DNA of 64,000 nt from G963668605 sp963668605. GTDB taxonomy: Bacteria > Acidobacteriota > Terriglobia > Bryobacterales > Bryobacteraceae. The notes beneath the pieces are model-generated. The model had not been told where the DNA came from and did not search any database. It saw only the letters and a program-made list of their open reading frames with translations. The translations under genes and the position numbers were made by a program. The stretch covers positions 7,192,001-7,256,000 of the forward strand of contig OY764903.1 in assembly GCA_963668605.1 (NCBI GenBank). The letters run 5' to 3'. Below, in pieces: positions 17,290-26,247 of the stretch. Positions within the stretch are counted from its first letter, which is position 1. Every line of letters begins with the position of its first letter.

Positions 17290-18104
17290 TGGAAATTCTG
17301 GTTGGCGTCCTTTTCGGACTGATTATCGGCAGCTTCTTGAACGTCTGCATCCACAGGATGCCGCGCGATTTGTCCGTTGTCCGCCCGCGCTCCTTTTGCC
17401 CGGCGTGCAAGACGCCGATCGCCTGGTATGACAACTTCCCGCTGTTGAGCTACGCCCTTTTGCGCGGAAAGTGCCGCCATTGTTTCGCGGGGATTCCAGC
17501 CCGCTACCCGATCGTCGAGGCGCTGACGGCCGTCTCGTTCGCGCTCGCGATGCACCACCACGGTGCGACTCCGACCGCTTTCAAAGCCTGCCTGTTCAGC
17601 GCCCTGTTGATTGGGCTGATCTTTTCCGACTTCGAACAACTGATCCTGCCTGACGAGTTCACAATAGGCGGTACGGCCGCTGGGTTGGCGCTCGCCTGGT
17701 TCGTTCCTCTGGATGGCCTGTTTGCGCGGTTGATGCTCCCCTCGGTCTGGAACGAGCGAGCGCTCTCGCTGACGGAAGCAGTGTTGGGGGCTCTCGTGAG
17801 CGGCGGCGCACTCTGGTTGGTGGGTGAACTCTACTACCGGATCCGCAAACGCGAGGGCCTCGGCTTCGGCGACGTGAAGATGGTCGCGATGATCGGCGCC
17901 TTTCTCGGTCTGCAGGGCAGTCTGTTCACCTTACTGATTGGCTCGCTGGCCGGCTCGGTGCTCGGCCTGCTGTTCATACTCATCGCGCGCAAGGACTTCG
18001 CCAGCTATGAACTGCCCTTCGGCAGTTTTCTGGGTGCGGGCGCGCTGCTCGTGGGCGTGTGGGGGCCAGCCCTGCTCGATTGGCCGCGCTCGTCCGGGAT
18101 ATGA
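17289..18104 (+). CDS. pilD: Prepilin peptidase / N-methyltransferase (A24)
   Basis: 271 residues. The N-terminal GxFLNVCIHRMP segment and two Cys-x2-Cys pairs (CPACK, CRHC) form the zinc-binding methyltransferase part. The two aspartate motifs of the A24 protease follow: SDFEQLILPDE and GLGFGDVKM. Multiple membrane helices cover the rest. It cleaves and N-methylates type IV pilin or pseudopilin precursors in the inner membrane. ATG at 17289 overlaps the upstream stop (TGATG); a TTG immediately before it is less likely. No pilin genes are present here, so its placement in a glycan/isoprenoid cluster is unusual. Confidence 0.93.
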   Translation: MEILVGVLFGLIIGSFLNVCIHRMPRDLSVVRPRSFCPACKTPIAWYDNFPLLSYALLRGKCRHCFAGIPARYPIVEALTAVSFALAMHHHGATPTAFKACLFSALLIGLIFSDFEQLILPDEFTIGGTAAGLALAWFVPLDGLFARLMLPSVWNERALSLTEAVLGALVSGGALWLVGELYYRIRKREGLGFGDVKMVAMIGAFLGLQGSLFTLLIGSLAGSVLGLLFILIARKDFASYELPFGSFLGAGALLVGVWGPALLDWPRSSGI

Positions 18105-18133
18105 GCCGTGGTGTACTATTAGAAATTGAATCG

Positions 18134-18970
18134 ATGAAGGATCTTCTCGACGTCCTGAAGCCGGGTGAAGAGGACTGGAGTCTCGCGCAGAGCATTGACC
18201 CTGGGCGGCTTCCGGCGCACATTGCAATCATTATGGACGGCAATGGGCGCTGGGCCAACCGCAGGCACATGCCGCGCGTGGCCGGTCACCGTGCCGGCAT
18301 GGAACCCGTCCGCAGCACCGTGGAAACCTGTGCCCGGCTCGGCATACAGGCGTTGACGCTCTACGCTTTTTCGGTCGAGAACTGGAAGCGGCCGCGTGCC
18401 GAAGTCGATACTCTCTGGCGACTGCTGCGCTATTACCTGCGCCACGAAATGGACAATCTGATGAAGAACGGGATTCGCCTGTACGCCATCGGACGGCTGG
18501 AGCAATTGCCGCGCAGCGTGCAAGACGAATTGCGGGAAGCCGTCGAGGCCACCGCCGCCAACAGCGGGTTGAAGGTCAATCTGGCAATCAACTACGGCGG
18601 CCGGACGGAACTGGTGGATGCCATCAACGCCCTGATCGACGACGCTCGCGGCGCGGGCCGCCTGCCCGAGTTGCAGGTCACCGAGGAGTTGCTGGAATCG
18701 CGGTTGTATAGTGCTGGGCAGCCGCATCCCGATCTGCTGATCCGTACCTCCGGCGAGATGCGTATTAGTAACTTTCTGCTCTGGCAGATTGCCTACGCGG
18801 AATTGTACGTGACAGAGACATTCTGGCCTGATTTCAAGCGCGTCGACCTGCTCAGGGCGATCGTCGATTTCCAGCGGCGCGAACGCCGCTTTGGTGGTTT
18901 GGGAAGCGCGCCGGCCGGCGCCCCGGCCGATGAGAGCCTGGTTGAGGCGTTGGGCGTTCCCGCACGATGA
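18134..18970 (+). CDS. uppS: Isoprenyl transferase (undecaprenyl diphosphate synthase)
   Basis: 278 residues. The catalytic motif HIAIIMDGNGRWA is at residues 29-41, with the Mg-binding aspartate at 35. TLYAFSVENWKRP, NLAINYGGRTEL and the C-terminal DLLIRTSGEMRISNFLLWQIAYAELY complete the family signature. It condenses isopentenyl diphosphate units to make the C55 lipid carrier for peptidoglycan and other glycans, at the membrane surface. ATG at 18134 was chosen over a longer frame that overlaps the prepilin peptidase gene. Its stop overlaps the cdsA start in ATGA, the classic uppS-cdsA pair. The usual next genes (dxr, rseP) are not there. Confidence 0.95.
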   Translation: MKDLLDVLKPGEEDWSLAQSIDPGRLPAHIAIIMDGNGRWANRRHMPRVAGHRAGMEPVRSTVETCARLGIQALTLYAFSVENWKRPRAEVDTLWRLLRYYLRHEMDNLMKNGIRLYAIGRLEQLPRSVQDELREAVEATAANSGLKVNLAINYGGRTELVDAINALIDDARGAGRLPELQVTEELLESRLYSAGQPHPDLLIRTSGEMRISNFLLWQIAYAELYVTETFWPDFKRVDLLRAIVDFQRRERRFGGLGSAPAGAPADESLVEALGVPAR

Positions 18971-19752
18971 AGCGAGTCCTAAGCGCCATAGTCCTGGTGC
19001 CTGCCATGACCTACGTGATCCTGCAGGCGCCGGAGTGGCTTTTCTTTGCGGTTGTCTCGGTGATTGCGCTGATCTGCTTTCACGAGTACGCGGGCATTGT
19101 GGCCGCGCATGGCATCGAAGCTCCCGGCATTTTGGGTTACGCCGCGGGCTTGATGCTGCTCTTCGTGCGGCAGTGGGAACTTCTGTTTGTGACCGTGCTG
19201 GCGCTGGGTGCGTTGGCGCTGGCGCTGCGTTTTGCGGACCTGTCGAAATCGCTGTTGTATTCCTCCGCGTTGCTCCTCGGGGTGCTCTATATTTTCGGTG
19301 CATGGCGCTGCGCGTTTGGTCTGCGGGCGGTCAGTCCGCATTGGTTGTTCTTTGCGCTGGTGCTCAACTGGGTGGGCGATACCGCGGCATATTATGTGGG
19401 CCGTAAATTCGGCCGGCACAAACTGGCGCCGGTGATCAGCCCGAAGAAGTCGAAAGAAGGCGCGGCGGCCTCGATCTGCGCGTCGATGCTTTTTGGCGTG
19501 CTCTACATGCGTGCGTTTCTGCCCGATGTTCCGGTTTTCGATGTGCTCGTGCTGGCAGCGCTCGCGAATATGGCGGGACAGGTCGGCGACATGGCCGAGT
19601 CGGCGCTCAAGCGCGGCGCGGGCGTCAAGGACAGCGGCACCCTGCTGCCCGGGCACGGCGGATGGCTCGACCGGGTCGACAGCAGCCTCTTTGCGATGCC
19701 TGTGGTTTATCTCTACGCGCTGCACCCTTGGAGCGCCTTTTTTTCGGCGTAA
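18967..19752 (+). CDS. cdsA: Phosphatidate cytidylyltransferase
   Basis: 261 residues with about seven hydrophobic segments. The family signature is present at NWVGDTAAYYVGRKFGRHKLAPVISPKKSKEG, and the C-terminal QVGDMAESALKRGAGVKDSGTLLPGHGGWLDRVDS carries the conserved aspartates. It makes CDP-diacylglycerol from phosphatidic acid and CTP in the inner membrane, feeding phospholipid synthesis. Its start overlaps the uppS stop by four bases, so the two are coupled. About 40 bases separate it from the next gene. A run of T follows GCGCC around 19735-19745 but is inside the gene. Confidence 0.94.
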   Translation: MKRVLSAIVLVPAMTYVILQAPEWLFFAVVSVIALICFHEYAGIVAAHGIEAPGILGYAAGLMLLFVRQWELLFVTVLALGALALALRFADLSKSLLYSSALLLGVLYIFGAWRCAFGLRAVSPHWLFFALVLNWVGDTAAYYVGRKFGRHKLAPVISPKKSKEGAAASICASMLFGVLYMRAFLPDVPVFDVLVLAALANMAGQVGDMAESALKRGAGVKDSGTLLPGHGGWLDRVDSSLFAMPVVYLYALHPWSAFFSA

Positions 19753-19793
19753 CTTTTTAGTTCCAGCGCGACGCCGAAGCATCCAAAAAAGGT

Positions 19794-20747
19794 ATGAGCA
19801 GTCCGTCGGCCCGGAGCATGAATCGCGTTCTGATGGCCGCGGCGTCTTTCCATATGCTCTGGGGCCTGTCCGTGGCGCTGTTCCCAAACCTGCCCTTCGA
19901 CTGGGCCGGCGTCGCGCATCCGTTATACCTGGAGTTCTGGCAGTGCATCGGAGTAGTGGGCGCCGTTTTCGGCATAGGGTGCGCGATCGCATCGACGGAG
20001 CCTCTGGTCCATTGGCCCATCGTGTTGATGGGGCTGATCGGCGCGCTGTTGGGGCCGGCGTGTTTTCTCCAAGCCGCGCTCTCGGGACGATTGCCCGCTC
20101 TGGCTTTCCTCGCGATCCTTGCCTGCGGGGCGATCTGGTGGCTGCCGTTCAGTTGGATTCTCTATCAGGCCTACCGGCTTCAGTTGGGCCGGGAGCGAGA
20201 GGCCGCGCCGGAGATTCAGCGTATGGCGATGAAAGCGCACTCGCAGATTGGCCCCAGCATTTCAGAACTCTCCCAGATGTCGCCGGTCCTGCTCGTGTTC
20301 CTGCGCCACATGGGTTGTACGTTCTGCCGTGAGACGCTGGCCGACCTCGCGGCCAGGCTCCGGGACATCGAGCGGAACGACACTCAGCTTGTCCTGGTGC
20401 ATATGAGCAGCGAAGCGCAGGCCCACGGTTGTTTCCGCAAGTATGGTCTGGAAAACGTGCCGCGCGTTAGCGATCCGCAGCGTACGGTGTACCGCGCCTT
20501 TGGCCTGGGGCGTGGTTCTTTCCTCAAACTCTTCGGCCCGAAGGTCTGGATTCGTGGACTTGAAGCTGGCTTGCTGCGCCGGCATGGTCTGGGCAAAATT
20601 GTCGGGGACGGTTTCCAGATGCCGGGCGTCTTTTTGATCTTTCACGGCACGGTTCTGCGCAGCTACCGCCATCAGAGCGCTGCGGATCGACCCGACTATC
20701 TCGCGTTGACTTCGATGGAAACCTTCCCGGAGTGGGAGCGGCGCTAG
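19794..20747 (+). CDS. Membrane-anchored SelL-like/AhpC-TSA redox protein
   Basis: 317 residues in two parts. Residues 1-125 hold about four hydrophobic helices (for example IGVVGAVFGIGCAIAS, IVLMGLIGALLGPACFL, LAILACGAIWWLPFSWI). Residues 160-317 form a thioredoxin-like domain of the SelL/PRXL2 type, with SPVLLVFLRHMGCTFCRETLADL. The CTFC pair corresponds to the U/C-x2-C redox centre. LVLVHMSS and DGFQMPGVFLIFHG are further fold landmarks. Fusion of a four-helix membrane module to this fold is unusual. It probably acts as a membrane-tethered thiol oxidoreductase with the redox domain on the cytoplasmic side, but orientation is inferred. It stands alone between cdsA and the M50-CBS gene. Confidence 0.75.
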   Translation: MSSPSARSMNRVLMAAASFHMLWGLSVALFPNLPFDWAGVAHPLYLEFWQCIGVVGAVFGIGCAIASTEPLVHWPIVLMGLIGALLGPACFLQAALSGRLPALAFLAILACGAIWWLPFSWILYQAYRLQLGREREAAPEIQRMAMKAHSQIGPSISELSQMSPVLLVFLRHMGCTFCRETLADLAARLRDIERNDTQLVLVHMSSEAQAHGCFRKYGLENVPRVSDPQRTVYRAFGLGRGSFLKLFGPKVWIRGLEAGLLRRHGLGKIVGDGFQMPGVFLIFHGTVLRSYRHQSAADRPDYLALTSMETFPEWERR

Positions 20748-20788
20748 TACACTGGTGCTAACGCGTTACGCGGCCTTGGAGGAGACCC

Positions 20789-21928
20789 ATGAACCCCGAG
20801 AATTGCCCTGCTAATGAAAAGAAGCCGGTGGCGGCCGGAGCCGTCGGCCTCTTTCGCATCTTCGGCGTGCCCATCCGGTTCCACTTCACCTTTGTCCTGT
20901 TGCTCGTATTCCTGATTGTTCTCGGTTTCAGTGGACGTCAAAGCGCTGCGGTCAACGTCCTCTATATTCTCGCTTTGTTCGCATCCGTGCTATTGCACGA
21001 ACTGGGACACGCGCTCGTTGCCCGCAGGCATGGCGTGAAAACAATCGAGATCGTGATGTACCCCATCGGCGGCTTGGCGCGACTGGACCGGGTGCTCAAG
21101 GCGCGCGAAGAGTTGTGGATCGCCCTGGCCGGCCCGGCCGTCAATTTCGTGATTGCCGGCGCGCTCTTCGCCTATCTGGCGACGCAGAACGCGTTGGTCG
21201 GCCCTCGGGAATTGATGGAAGCGACCGATGCGAATCTGCTCGAGCGGATTGCAGCGGGCAACCTTTTGCTGGCTGTCTTCAACCTGCTGCCTGCGTACCC
21301 GATGGACGGCGGGCGGGTGCTGCGCTCGATCGTGGCGCGCTTCCGCACGGAAGACGACGCCACGCGGATCGCCGCTCGGACGGGCCGCATCTTCGCGGGC
21401 TTCATGGGACTCTACGGTTTGCTGTCGGCCAATTTCATGCTGGTCTTTATCGCGTTCTTCGTTTATCTCGGCGCGACCCAGGAGAGCAGCGCCGTCGAAG
21501 GACGCTCGCTCACGCAGGGCATGCCCGTGCGTGCCGCGATGATCACCGACTTTCGCACGCTCTCGCACGGCGAAACCATCCGCGACGCGGCGAACCTGTT
21601 GATCGCGACTTCGCAGCAGGACTTTCCTGTAGTGCTCGGCGAGCGCGTGATTGGGCTACTGGGCCGCGCGGCGCTGGTCAAGGCGATGGTCACCGAAGGA
21701 CCGGATGCTTATCTTTCCGGTGTGATCGACCGCCAGTTCGTTGCGCTTGCGCCGGATGAGGATCTCGCCGAGGCGCTGCCGAAACTGGCCGAGGCCGGCG
21801 CCTGCGCGCTGGTTATGGACAACGAGCGCCTGGTGGGTTTGCTCACTGCCGAAAACGTCTCGGAGTTTCTGCTGCTGCGGCGCATAGGCATTCTCGAGCC
21901 GAGCCCGGATCGCGCGCTCACGAAATAA
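20789..21928 (+). CDS. Site-2 protease (M50) with C-terminal CBS domain pair
   Basis: 379 residues with GGAGGAG just before the ATG. The zinc site HELGHALVARRHG follows the second membrane helix. NLLPAYPMDGGRVLRSI is the second catalytic motif. Two CBS domains occupy roughly residues 245-370 (MPVRAAMITDFRTLSHGETIRDAANLL; DLAEALPKLAEAGACALVMDNERLVGLLT). M50-CBS proteins of this layout resemble mycobacterial Rv2625c and archaeal S2P. CBS pairs usually bind adenine nucleotides, so activity may respond to energy state. Substrate unknown. It ends 7 bases before the NADH dehydrogenase gene, suggesting a shared transcript. Confidence 0.88.
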   Translation: MNPENCPANEKKPVAAGAVGLFRIFGVPIRFHFTFVLLLVFLIVLGFSGRQSAAVNVLYILALFASVLLHELGHALVARRHGVKTIEIVMYPIGGLARLDRVLKAREELWIALAGPAVNFVIAGALFAYLATQNALVGPRELMEATDANLLERIAAGNLLLAVFNLLPAYPMDGGRVLRSIVARFRTEDDATRIAARTGRIFAGFMGLYGLLSANFMLVFIAFFVYLGATQESSAVEGRSLTQGMPVRAAMITDFRTLSHGETIRDAANLLIATSQQDFPVVLGERVIGLLGRAALVKAMVTEGPDAYLSGVIDRQFVALAPDEDLAEALPKLAEAGACALVMDNERLVGLLTAENVSEFLLLRRIGILEPSPDRALTK

Positions 21929-21935
21929 GGGAGCC

Positions 21936-23303
21936 ATGCGCGCACAGTCTGGACAGAAGCATCAGGTCGTCATTGTCGGCGGTGGCTTTGGCGGACTCTA
22001 TGCCACGAAGGCGTTTGCTGGGGCTGACGTCGAACTGACGCTGATCGACCGCCGCAATTTCCACCTCTTCCAGCCCCTCTTGTATCAGGTGGCAACCGGT
22101 GGACTTTCACCCGGCGACGTCGCCTCTCCGCTGCGCGCCATTTTTCGCAACCAGAAGAATGCTGACGTCCTGCTGGGCGAAGTGGTCGATTTCGATACCG
22201 CGCGCCGACGCGTCATTCTTGCCAATGGCGAAGTGCCCTACGATACGTTGATCGTTGCGGCTGGCTCGACGAACAGTTACTTCGGCCACGACAAATGGTG
22301 CGCTTTCGCGCCGGGCCTGAAATCAGTCGAGGACGCAACGGAAATCCGCCGCAAAGTATTTTTCGCCTTCGAGGCCGCCGAGCGCGAACCGGATGCCGGC
22401 AAACGGCGCGAGTGGCTCACGTTTCTCATCATCGGCGGCGGCCCCACGGGTGTGGAACTGGCGGGCGCGCTCAGCGAAATCGCCCGGGATACGCTCAAGG
22501 ACGATTTCCGGGTAATCCGGCCGGCTGAGGCGCAGATTCTGCTGATCGACGCCGGGCAGCGCGTGCTGGCTCCGTATCCTCCGGAGCTTTCCGCAGCCGC
22601 CGAGCGCTCCCTGGTACGCCTCGGAGTCCGGCCCAGAACCGGGCTGTTTGTGAGCGATGTGGATGCCGAGGGCGTCTGGGTCAAGGGGCCGGACGGTCCG
22701 CTGCGGATCCAGGCGAGAACCGTAATCTGGGCGGCTGGCGTTGCGGCATCTCCTCTCGGACGAATGCTGGCATCACGGACCGGCGCGTCAACGGATCGCA
22801 TGGGGCGCGTGCAAGTGGAGCCCGATCTCACTCTGGCGGGACATCCGGAAATTTTTGTGATCGGAGATTTGGCCGCCTTCGAGCAGGATGGCAAACCGTT
22901 GCCCGGCGTGGCGCCGGTGGCAATGCAGCAGGGGCGTTTCGTTGCTCAGGAGTTACGGCGCAGATTACGTGGCGATCCGGCGCGCGTCTTTCATTACGTC
23001 AACAAAGGAAGCCTGGCCACCATCGGGCGCGCAGCCGCAGTGGCCGATTTCGGCTTCGCCCGCTTTAGCGGTTGGGTCGCCTGGCTGCTCTGGCTGTTCA
23101 TTCACCTGCTCTACCTCGTGGGTTTCCAAAGCCGTCTGGTCGTCCTGATCCAGTGGGCCTTTCAGTACCTGACGTTCAATCGCGGCGCCCGGTTGATTAC
23201 CGGCGAGAATCCCGATTTGCCGGCGATGGCACCGCTTCCGGGTGAACGCCTCAAACCGTATGCGGCTGATCGATCAGAAACGAGCGGTTCCGGCCGTTGC
23301 TGA
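21936..23303 (+). CDS. ndh: NADH dehydrogenase, type II-like FAD-dependent oxidoreductase
   Basis: 455 residues. The FAD-binding VVIVGGGFGGLYATKAF is at the N-terminus. The second dinucleotide site FLIIGGGPTGVELAGALSEIA binds NADH. EIFVIGDLAAF matches the second FAD segment. A C-terminal hydrophobic region (AWLLWLFIHLLYLVGFQSRL) anchors it to the membrane, as in NDH-2 enzymes that pass electrons from NADH to quinone without pumping protons. AAGGGAG lies just before the ATG. The last 53 bases overlap the 3' end of fliM on the other strand; the tail after LPAMAPLPGERL is not conserved-looking and may be an extension. Confidence 0.9.
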   Translation: MRAQSGQKHQVVIVGGGFGGLYATKAFAGADVELTLIDRRNFHLFQPLLYQVATGGLSPGDVASPLRAIFRNQKNADVLLGEVVDFDTARRRVILANGEVPYDTLIVAAGSTNSYFGHDKWCAFAPGLKSVEDATEIRRKVFFAFEAAEREPDAGKRREWLTFLIIGGGPTGVELAGALSEIARDTLKDDFRVIRPAEAQILLIDAGQRVLAPYPPELSAAAERSLVRLGVRPRTGLFVSDVDAEGVWVKGPDGPLRIQARTVIWAAGVAASPLGRMLASRTGASTDRMGRVQVEPDLTLAGHPEIFVIGDLAAFEQDGKPLPGVAPVAMQQGRFVAQELRRRLRGDPARVFHYVNKGSLATIGRAAAVADFGFARFSGWVAWLLWLFIHLLYLVGFQSRLVVLIQWAFQYLTFNRGARLITGENPDLPAMAPLPGERLKPYAADRSETSGSGRC

Positions 23304-24249
23304 CCACTTGCCCGTGATATTTAAGGGCTCCGTTCAGCAGAAACTCGATCGGCTTCTCGATGGGTTGATCGAGGAACAGGGTGTCGCCCGCTTCTATGCT
23401 CATCAGATCCTGCACCGAAAGCGTCGTGCCTTGCAGACGTGCATCCAGGTGCAGGCGCGCTGGGCGCAACAGCCGCAACATGCGCTCCTGCTCCAGCTCC
23501 GTCGACTCCGTCTTGCGCACAGACCACTGCTGATCGAACTTCTGCCGCAGCATTTTGATGATGATCGAGGGGACGCCCAGATTCATCATCCCGGAGTTGT
23601 CGCCGATGCGAACTTCGATGCTCACGGCGACCACCGCTTCGTTCGGCGCCAGTATCTGGAGCAATTGCGGTTCGGTCTCGAAAGCGTCGCTGCGGAAATC
23701 GATTGTGCTGACCGCCCTCCAGGCTTCTTTCAGGTCGTGCAAGACAATACGCAGCAACCCCTCCATGATGCTCTGCTCGATCTCGGTGATCTCGCGCTTG
23801 AGCTGATTGCCGGACTTACCGTCACCGCCCAGCAGCATCTCGAGCACGGGAAAGACAAGCGCCGGATTCAACTCCAGTATCGCGTTGCCGTCAAAGGGCT
23901 TCATTCCTAGTGAAACCAGGCAGGTTGGCGAGGGTAGGCACTGTGAGAACTCCATGAACGAGAGCTGTTCTACCGAAACCAGATTGACAATTACGTACGC
24001 GCGCAGATAAGCCGAAAGGCTGGAAGCCAGCGTGCGCGCAAAATTCTCGTGCAGGATATGGATGGCGCGGAGTTGGTCTTTGGCAATCCGGTCCGGACGG
24101 CGAAAATCGTAAGGCTGCGCCTTCTGTGCGGGATCGTCGCCGCGTCCGCCATCGCGCAGCTTTGAGAATACACGATCGATTTCGTCCTGAGAAAGTACCC
24201 GGTCCAGACCCAAATTCAGCGGCTCCTTCGCCTGATTGTAGATCGGCAT
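23251..24249 (-). CDS. fliM: Flagellar motor switch protein FliM
   Basis: 332 residues, normal for FliM. The N-terminal VLSQDEIDRVFSKL corresponds to the CheY-binding and entry region. Middle-domain segments include YDFRRPDRIAKDQLRAIHILHENFARTLASSLSAYLR and SMEGLL-like QSIMEGLLRIVLHDLKEAW. The C-terminal domain is SpoA-like (HLDARLQGTTLSVQDLMSIEAGDTLFLDQPIE). FliM sits in the C-ring of the flagellar motor and binds phospho-CheY. The start at 24249 is the first ATG next to the conserved region; no strong ribosome site is visible. No other flagellar gene is in the window, and its 3' end overlaps ndh by 53 bases. Confidence 0.93.
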   Translation of the reverse strand: MPIYNQAKEPLNLGLDRVLSQDEIDRVFSKLRDGGRGDDPAQKAQPYDFRRPDRIAKDQLRAIHILHENFARTLASSLSAYLRAYVIVNLVSVEQLSFMEFSQCLPSPTCLVSLGMKPFDGNAILELNPALVFPVLEMLLGGDGKSGNQLKREITEIEQSIMEGLLRIVLHDLKEAWRAVSTIDFRSDAFETEPQLLQILAPNEAVVAVSIEVRIGDNSGMMNLGVPSIIIKMLRQKFDQQWSVRKTESTELEQERMLRLLRPARLHLDARLQGTTLSVQDLMSIEAGDTLFLDQPIEKPIEFLLNGALKYHGQVVSNGRNRSFLIDQPHTV

Positions 24250-24324
24250 AACAGACAGGATCTTTAGTCTAATCAATACCTTAGCCCGCCGTACCACCGC
24301 GGGAATAGGCCACCGTAAGGTAGA

Positions 24325-25632
24325 ATGAAGACAGTGCGAAATTTCCACATCCAGAACTTCGGGTGCCGCGCGACGCAGGCCGACGGCGCCGCGCTCGAAT
24401 CAATGCTGGCCAAGCGCGGGCTTACGGCGCTGGACGGCGCGGCTGGGGCGGACCTCGTAATTCTGAATACGTGCACCGTGACGTCGGCGGCCGACGATGA
24501 CGTGCGCCAAGTGGTGCGGCGCGTGCGCCGCGAGAATCCGGATGCGAAGATTCTGGTGACGGGCTGTTACGCGCAGCGCGCTCCGGACGAGTTGGCGGCG
24601 CTGGATGGCGTTTCCTGGGTGGTCGGGAATTCGCACAAGACGCAGATTCCGGACCTGCTATTCGACACGGGCGCGGCGCCGTATCACGGGAATATCCATG
24701 TCGGGGATATCTTCGCTCAGCAGGAATTTCTGGCGGCCCCGGTGGAGGATGCGGCGGGCGATCGCACGCGGCCGAATCTCAAGATCCAGGACGGCTGCAA
24801 TAACCGCTGCTCGTTCTGCATTATTCCGTTCGTGCGTGGACGCAGCCGCAGCGCTCCGGCGGACCAAGTGGTGCAGCAGGTGCGCGCGTTGGGCGTCAAA
24901 TACCGGGAGGTGGTCCTGAGCGGGATCAACCTGGGCCGTTGGGGCAGGGAACCGGGCAGCACGCTGCGGCTGGCGGACCTGGTGCGGCGCCTGCTGGCCG
25001 AAACCGAAGTGGAACGCTTGCGCCTGAGTTCAGTGGAGCCGATGGATTTCTCCGATGACCTGCTCGGTTTGATGGCGGAATCGCCGCGCATCGCCCGGCA
25101 CGTGCACGCACCGCTGCAATCGGGTTCGGACAGCGTGTTGCGGCGCATGCACCGCAAGTACCGCCCGAAGCACTACGCCGACCGCGTGCTGAAGGCGCGC
25201 GCGTGGATGCCGCAGGCGGCGATCGGCGCCGATGTGATGACCGGCTTCCCCGGGGAGACGGACGCGGAATTTGAAGAGAACCGGCGGTTCATCGAGACAA
25301 TGCCGTTTACGTACCTGCATGTGTTCACGTACTCCGAACGGCCCGGAACCCCGGCGGCCGTGCGGGATGACCATGTCCCCATGCCGATCCGCAAACAGCG
25401 CAATAAAATCTTGCGCGACCTGGCGGAACGGAAGAACCTCGAATTCCGGCGGAGTCTGTGCGGGAGTACGCTATCGGTAGTTACTCTCGACCAGGAACAC
25501 GCGGCGCTCAGTAGTAATTACCTCAAAGTCGAGTTAACTACTCCGCGACCGGCCAATCAGTTGGTCGATGTGATTACGGGGGAAGTCACCGCCGGCGGAC
25601 TGCGCGAGCGCGAGCTACTGCGAGTTCTGTAA
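24325..25632 (+). CDS. mtaB: tRNA threonylcarbamoyladenosine methylthiotransferase MtaB
   Basis: 435 residues. The methylthiotransferase domain (FHIQNFGCRATQADG; NTCTVTSAADDDVRQ; VTGCYAQRAP) holds three cysteines of the auxiliary cluster. The radical SAM motif is in IQDGCNNRCSFCIIPFVRGRSRS. DVMTGFPGETDAEFEENRRF and a C-terminal TRAM-like tail follow. The NFGCR start and overall order place it with MtaB (YqeV) rather than MiaB or RimO. It converts t6A to ms2t6A at position 37 of tRNAs decoding ANN codons. It diverges from fliM, with 75 bases between starts, and converges with recR. Confidence 0.92.
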   Translation: MKTVRNFHIQNFGCRATQADGAALESMLAKRGLTALDGAAGADLVILNTCTVTSAADDDVRQVVRRVRRENPDAKILVTGCYAQRAPDELAALDGVSWVVGNSHKTQIPDLLFDTGAAPYHGNIHVGDIFAQQEFLAAPVEDAAGDRTRPNLKIQDGCNNRCSFCIIPFVRGRSRSAPADQVVQQVRALGVKYREVVLSGINLGRWGREPGSTLRLADLVRRLLAETEVERLRLSSVEPMDFSDDLLGLMAESPRIARHVHAPLQSGSDSVLRRMHRKYRPKHYADRVLKARAWMPQAAIGADVMTGFPGETDAEFEENRRFIETMPFTYLHVFTYSERPGTPAAVRDDHVPMPIRKQRNKILRDLAERKNLEFRRSLCGSTLSVVTLDQEHAALSSNYLKVELTTPRPANQLVDVITGEVTAGGLRERELLRVL

Positions 25633-25644
25633 GAACCGGCCGGA

Positions 25645-26244
25645 CTACAGCTCTCGTCGATTCTCCAACGATTTCGACATGGTTACTTCGTCGGCGAACT
25701 CCATGTCGCTGCCCACTGGGATGCCCATGGCGATACGAGTCACTTTGATGCCCAGCGGTTTCAACACACGCGATAAGTAAGAGGCGGTCGCTTCGCCTTC
25801 CACCGTCGGGTTTGTCGCCAAAATGATCTCCCGTACCGCGCCCGGTTCGAGCCGTTCGAGCAAGCTCTTGATTTTCAATTGCTCCGGTCCAATGCCCTTC
25901 AGCGGAGCGATTGCGCCATGCAGCACGTGATACACCCCTTCGAACTGCCGCGTGGTCTCGATCGAGGAGATGTTGTGCACCTCTTCCACCACGCAGATGA
26001 GCGCATGGTCCCGGTTAGCGTCACGGCAGTACAGGCAGGTCTCTGAGTCGCTGATGTTATTGCAGACGGCGCAGACGCCGAGCTTGTCCTTCACGTCGAG
26101 AATCGAGCGCGCCAGGCGCTCGACATCCTCGCGGCTGGAGCGCAGGATGTGGAACGCCACGCGCTGTGCGGATTTCTGCCCCACGCCGGGCAGGCGCTTG
26201 AACTCCTGAATCAGGTTGGCGAGCGGGGCTGCGAAATCGGGCAT
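25645..26244 (-). CDS. recR: Recombination mediator protein RecR
   Basis: 199 residues. The helix-hairpin-helix part (LIQEFKRLPGVGQKSAQRVAFHIL) is followed by a four-cysteine zinc finger (CAVCNNISDSETCLYC) and a Toprim domain (ALICVVEEVHNISSIE; EIILATNPTVEGEATASYL). RecR acts with RecO/RecF to load RecA at gaps. It is the last gene of the minus-strand set ffs-dnaX-ybaB-recR and starts 3 bases after the ybaB stop. This order is widely conserved in bacteria. Confidence 0.97.
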   Translation of the reverse strand: MPDFAAPLANLIQEFKRLPGVGQKSAQRVAFHILRSSREDVERLARSILDVKDKLGVCAVCNNISDSETCLYCRDANRDHALICVVEEVHNISSIETTRQFEGVYHVLHGAIAPLKGIGPEQLKIKSLLERLEPGAVREIILATNPTVEGEATASYLSRVLKPLGIKVTRIAMGIPVGSDMEFADEVTMSKSLENRREL

Positions 26245-26247
26245 GTG

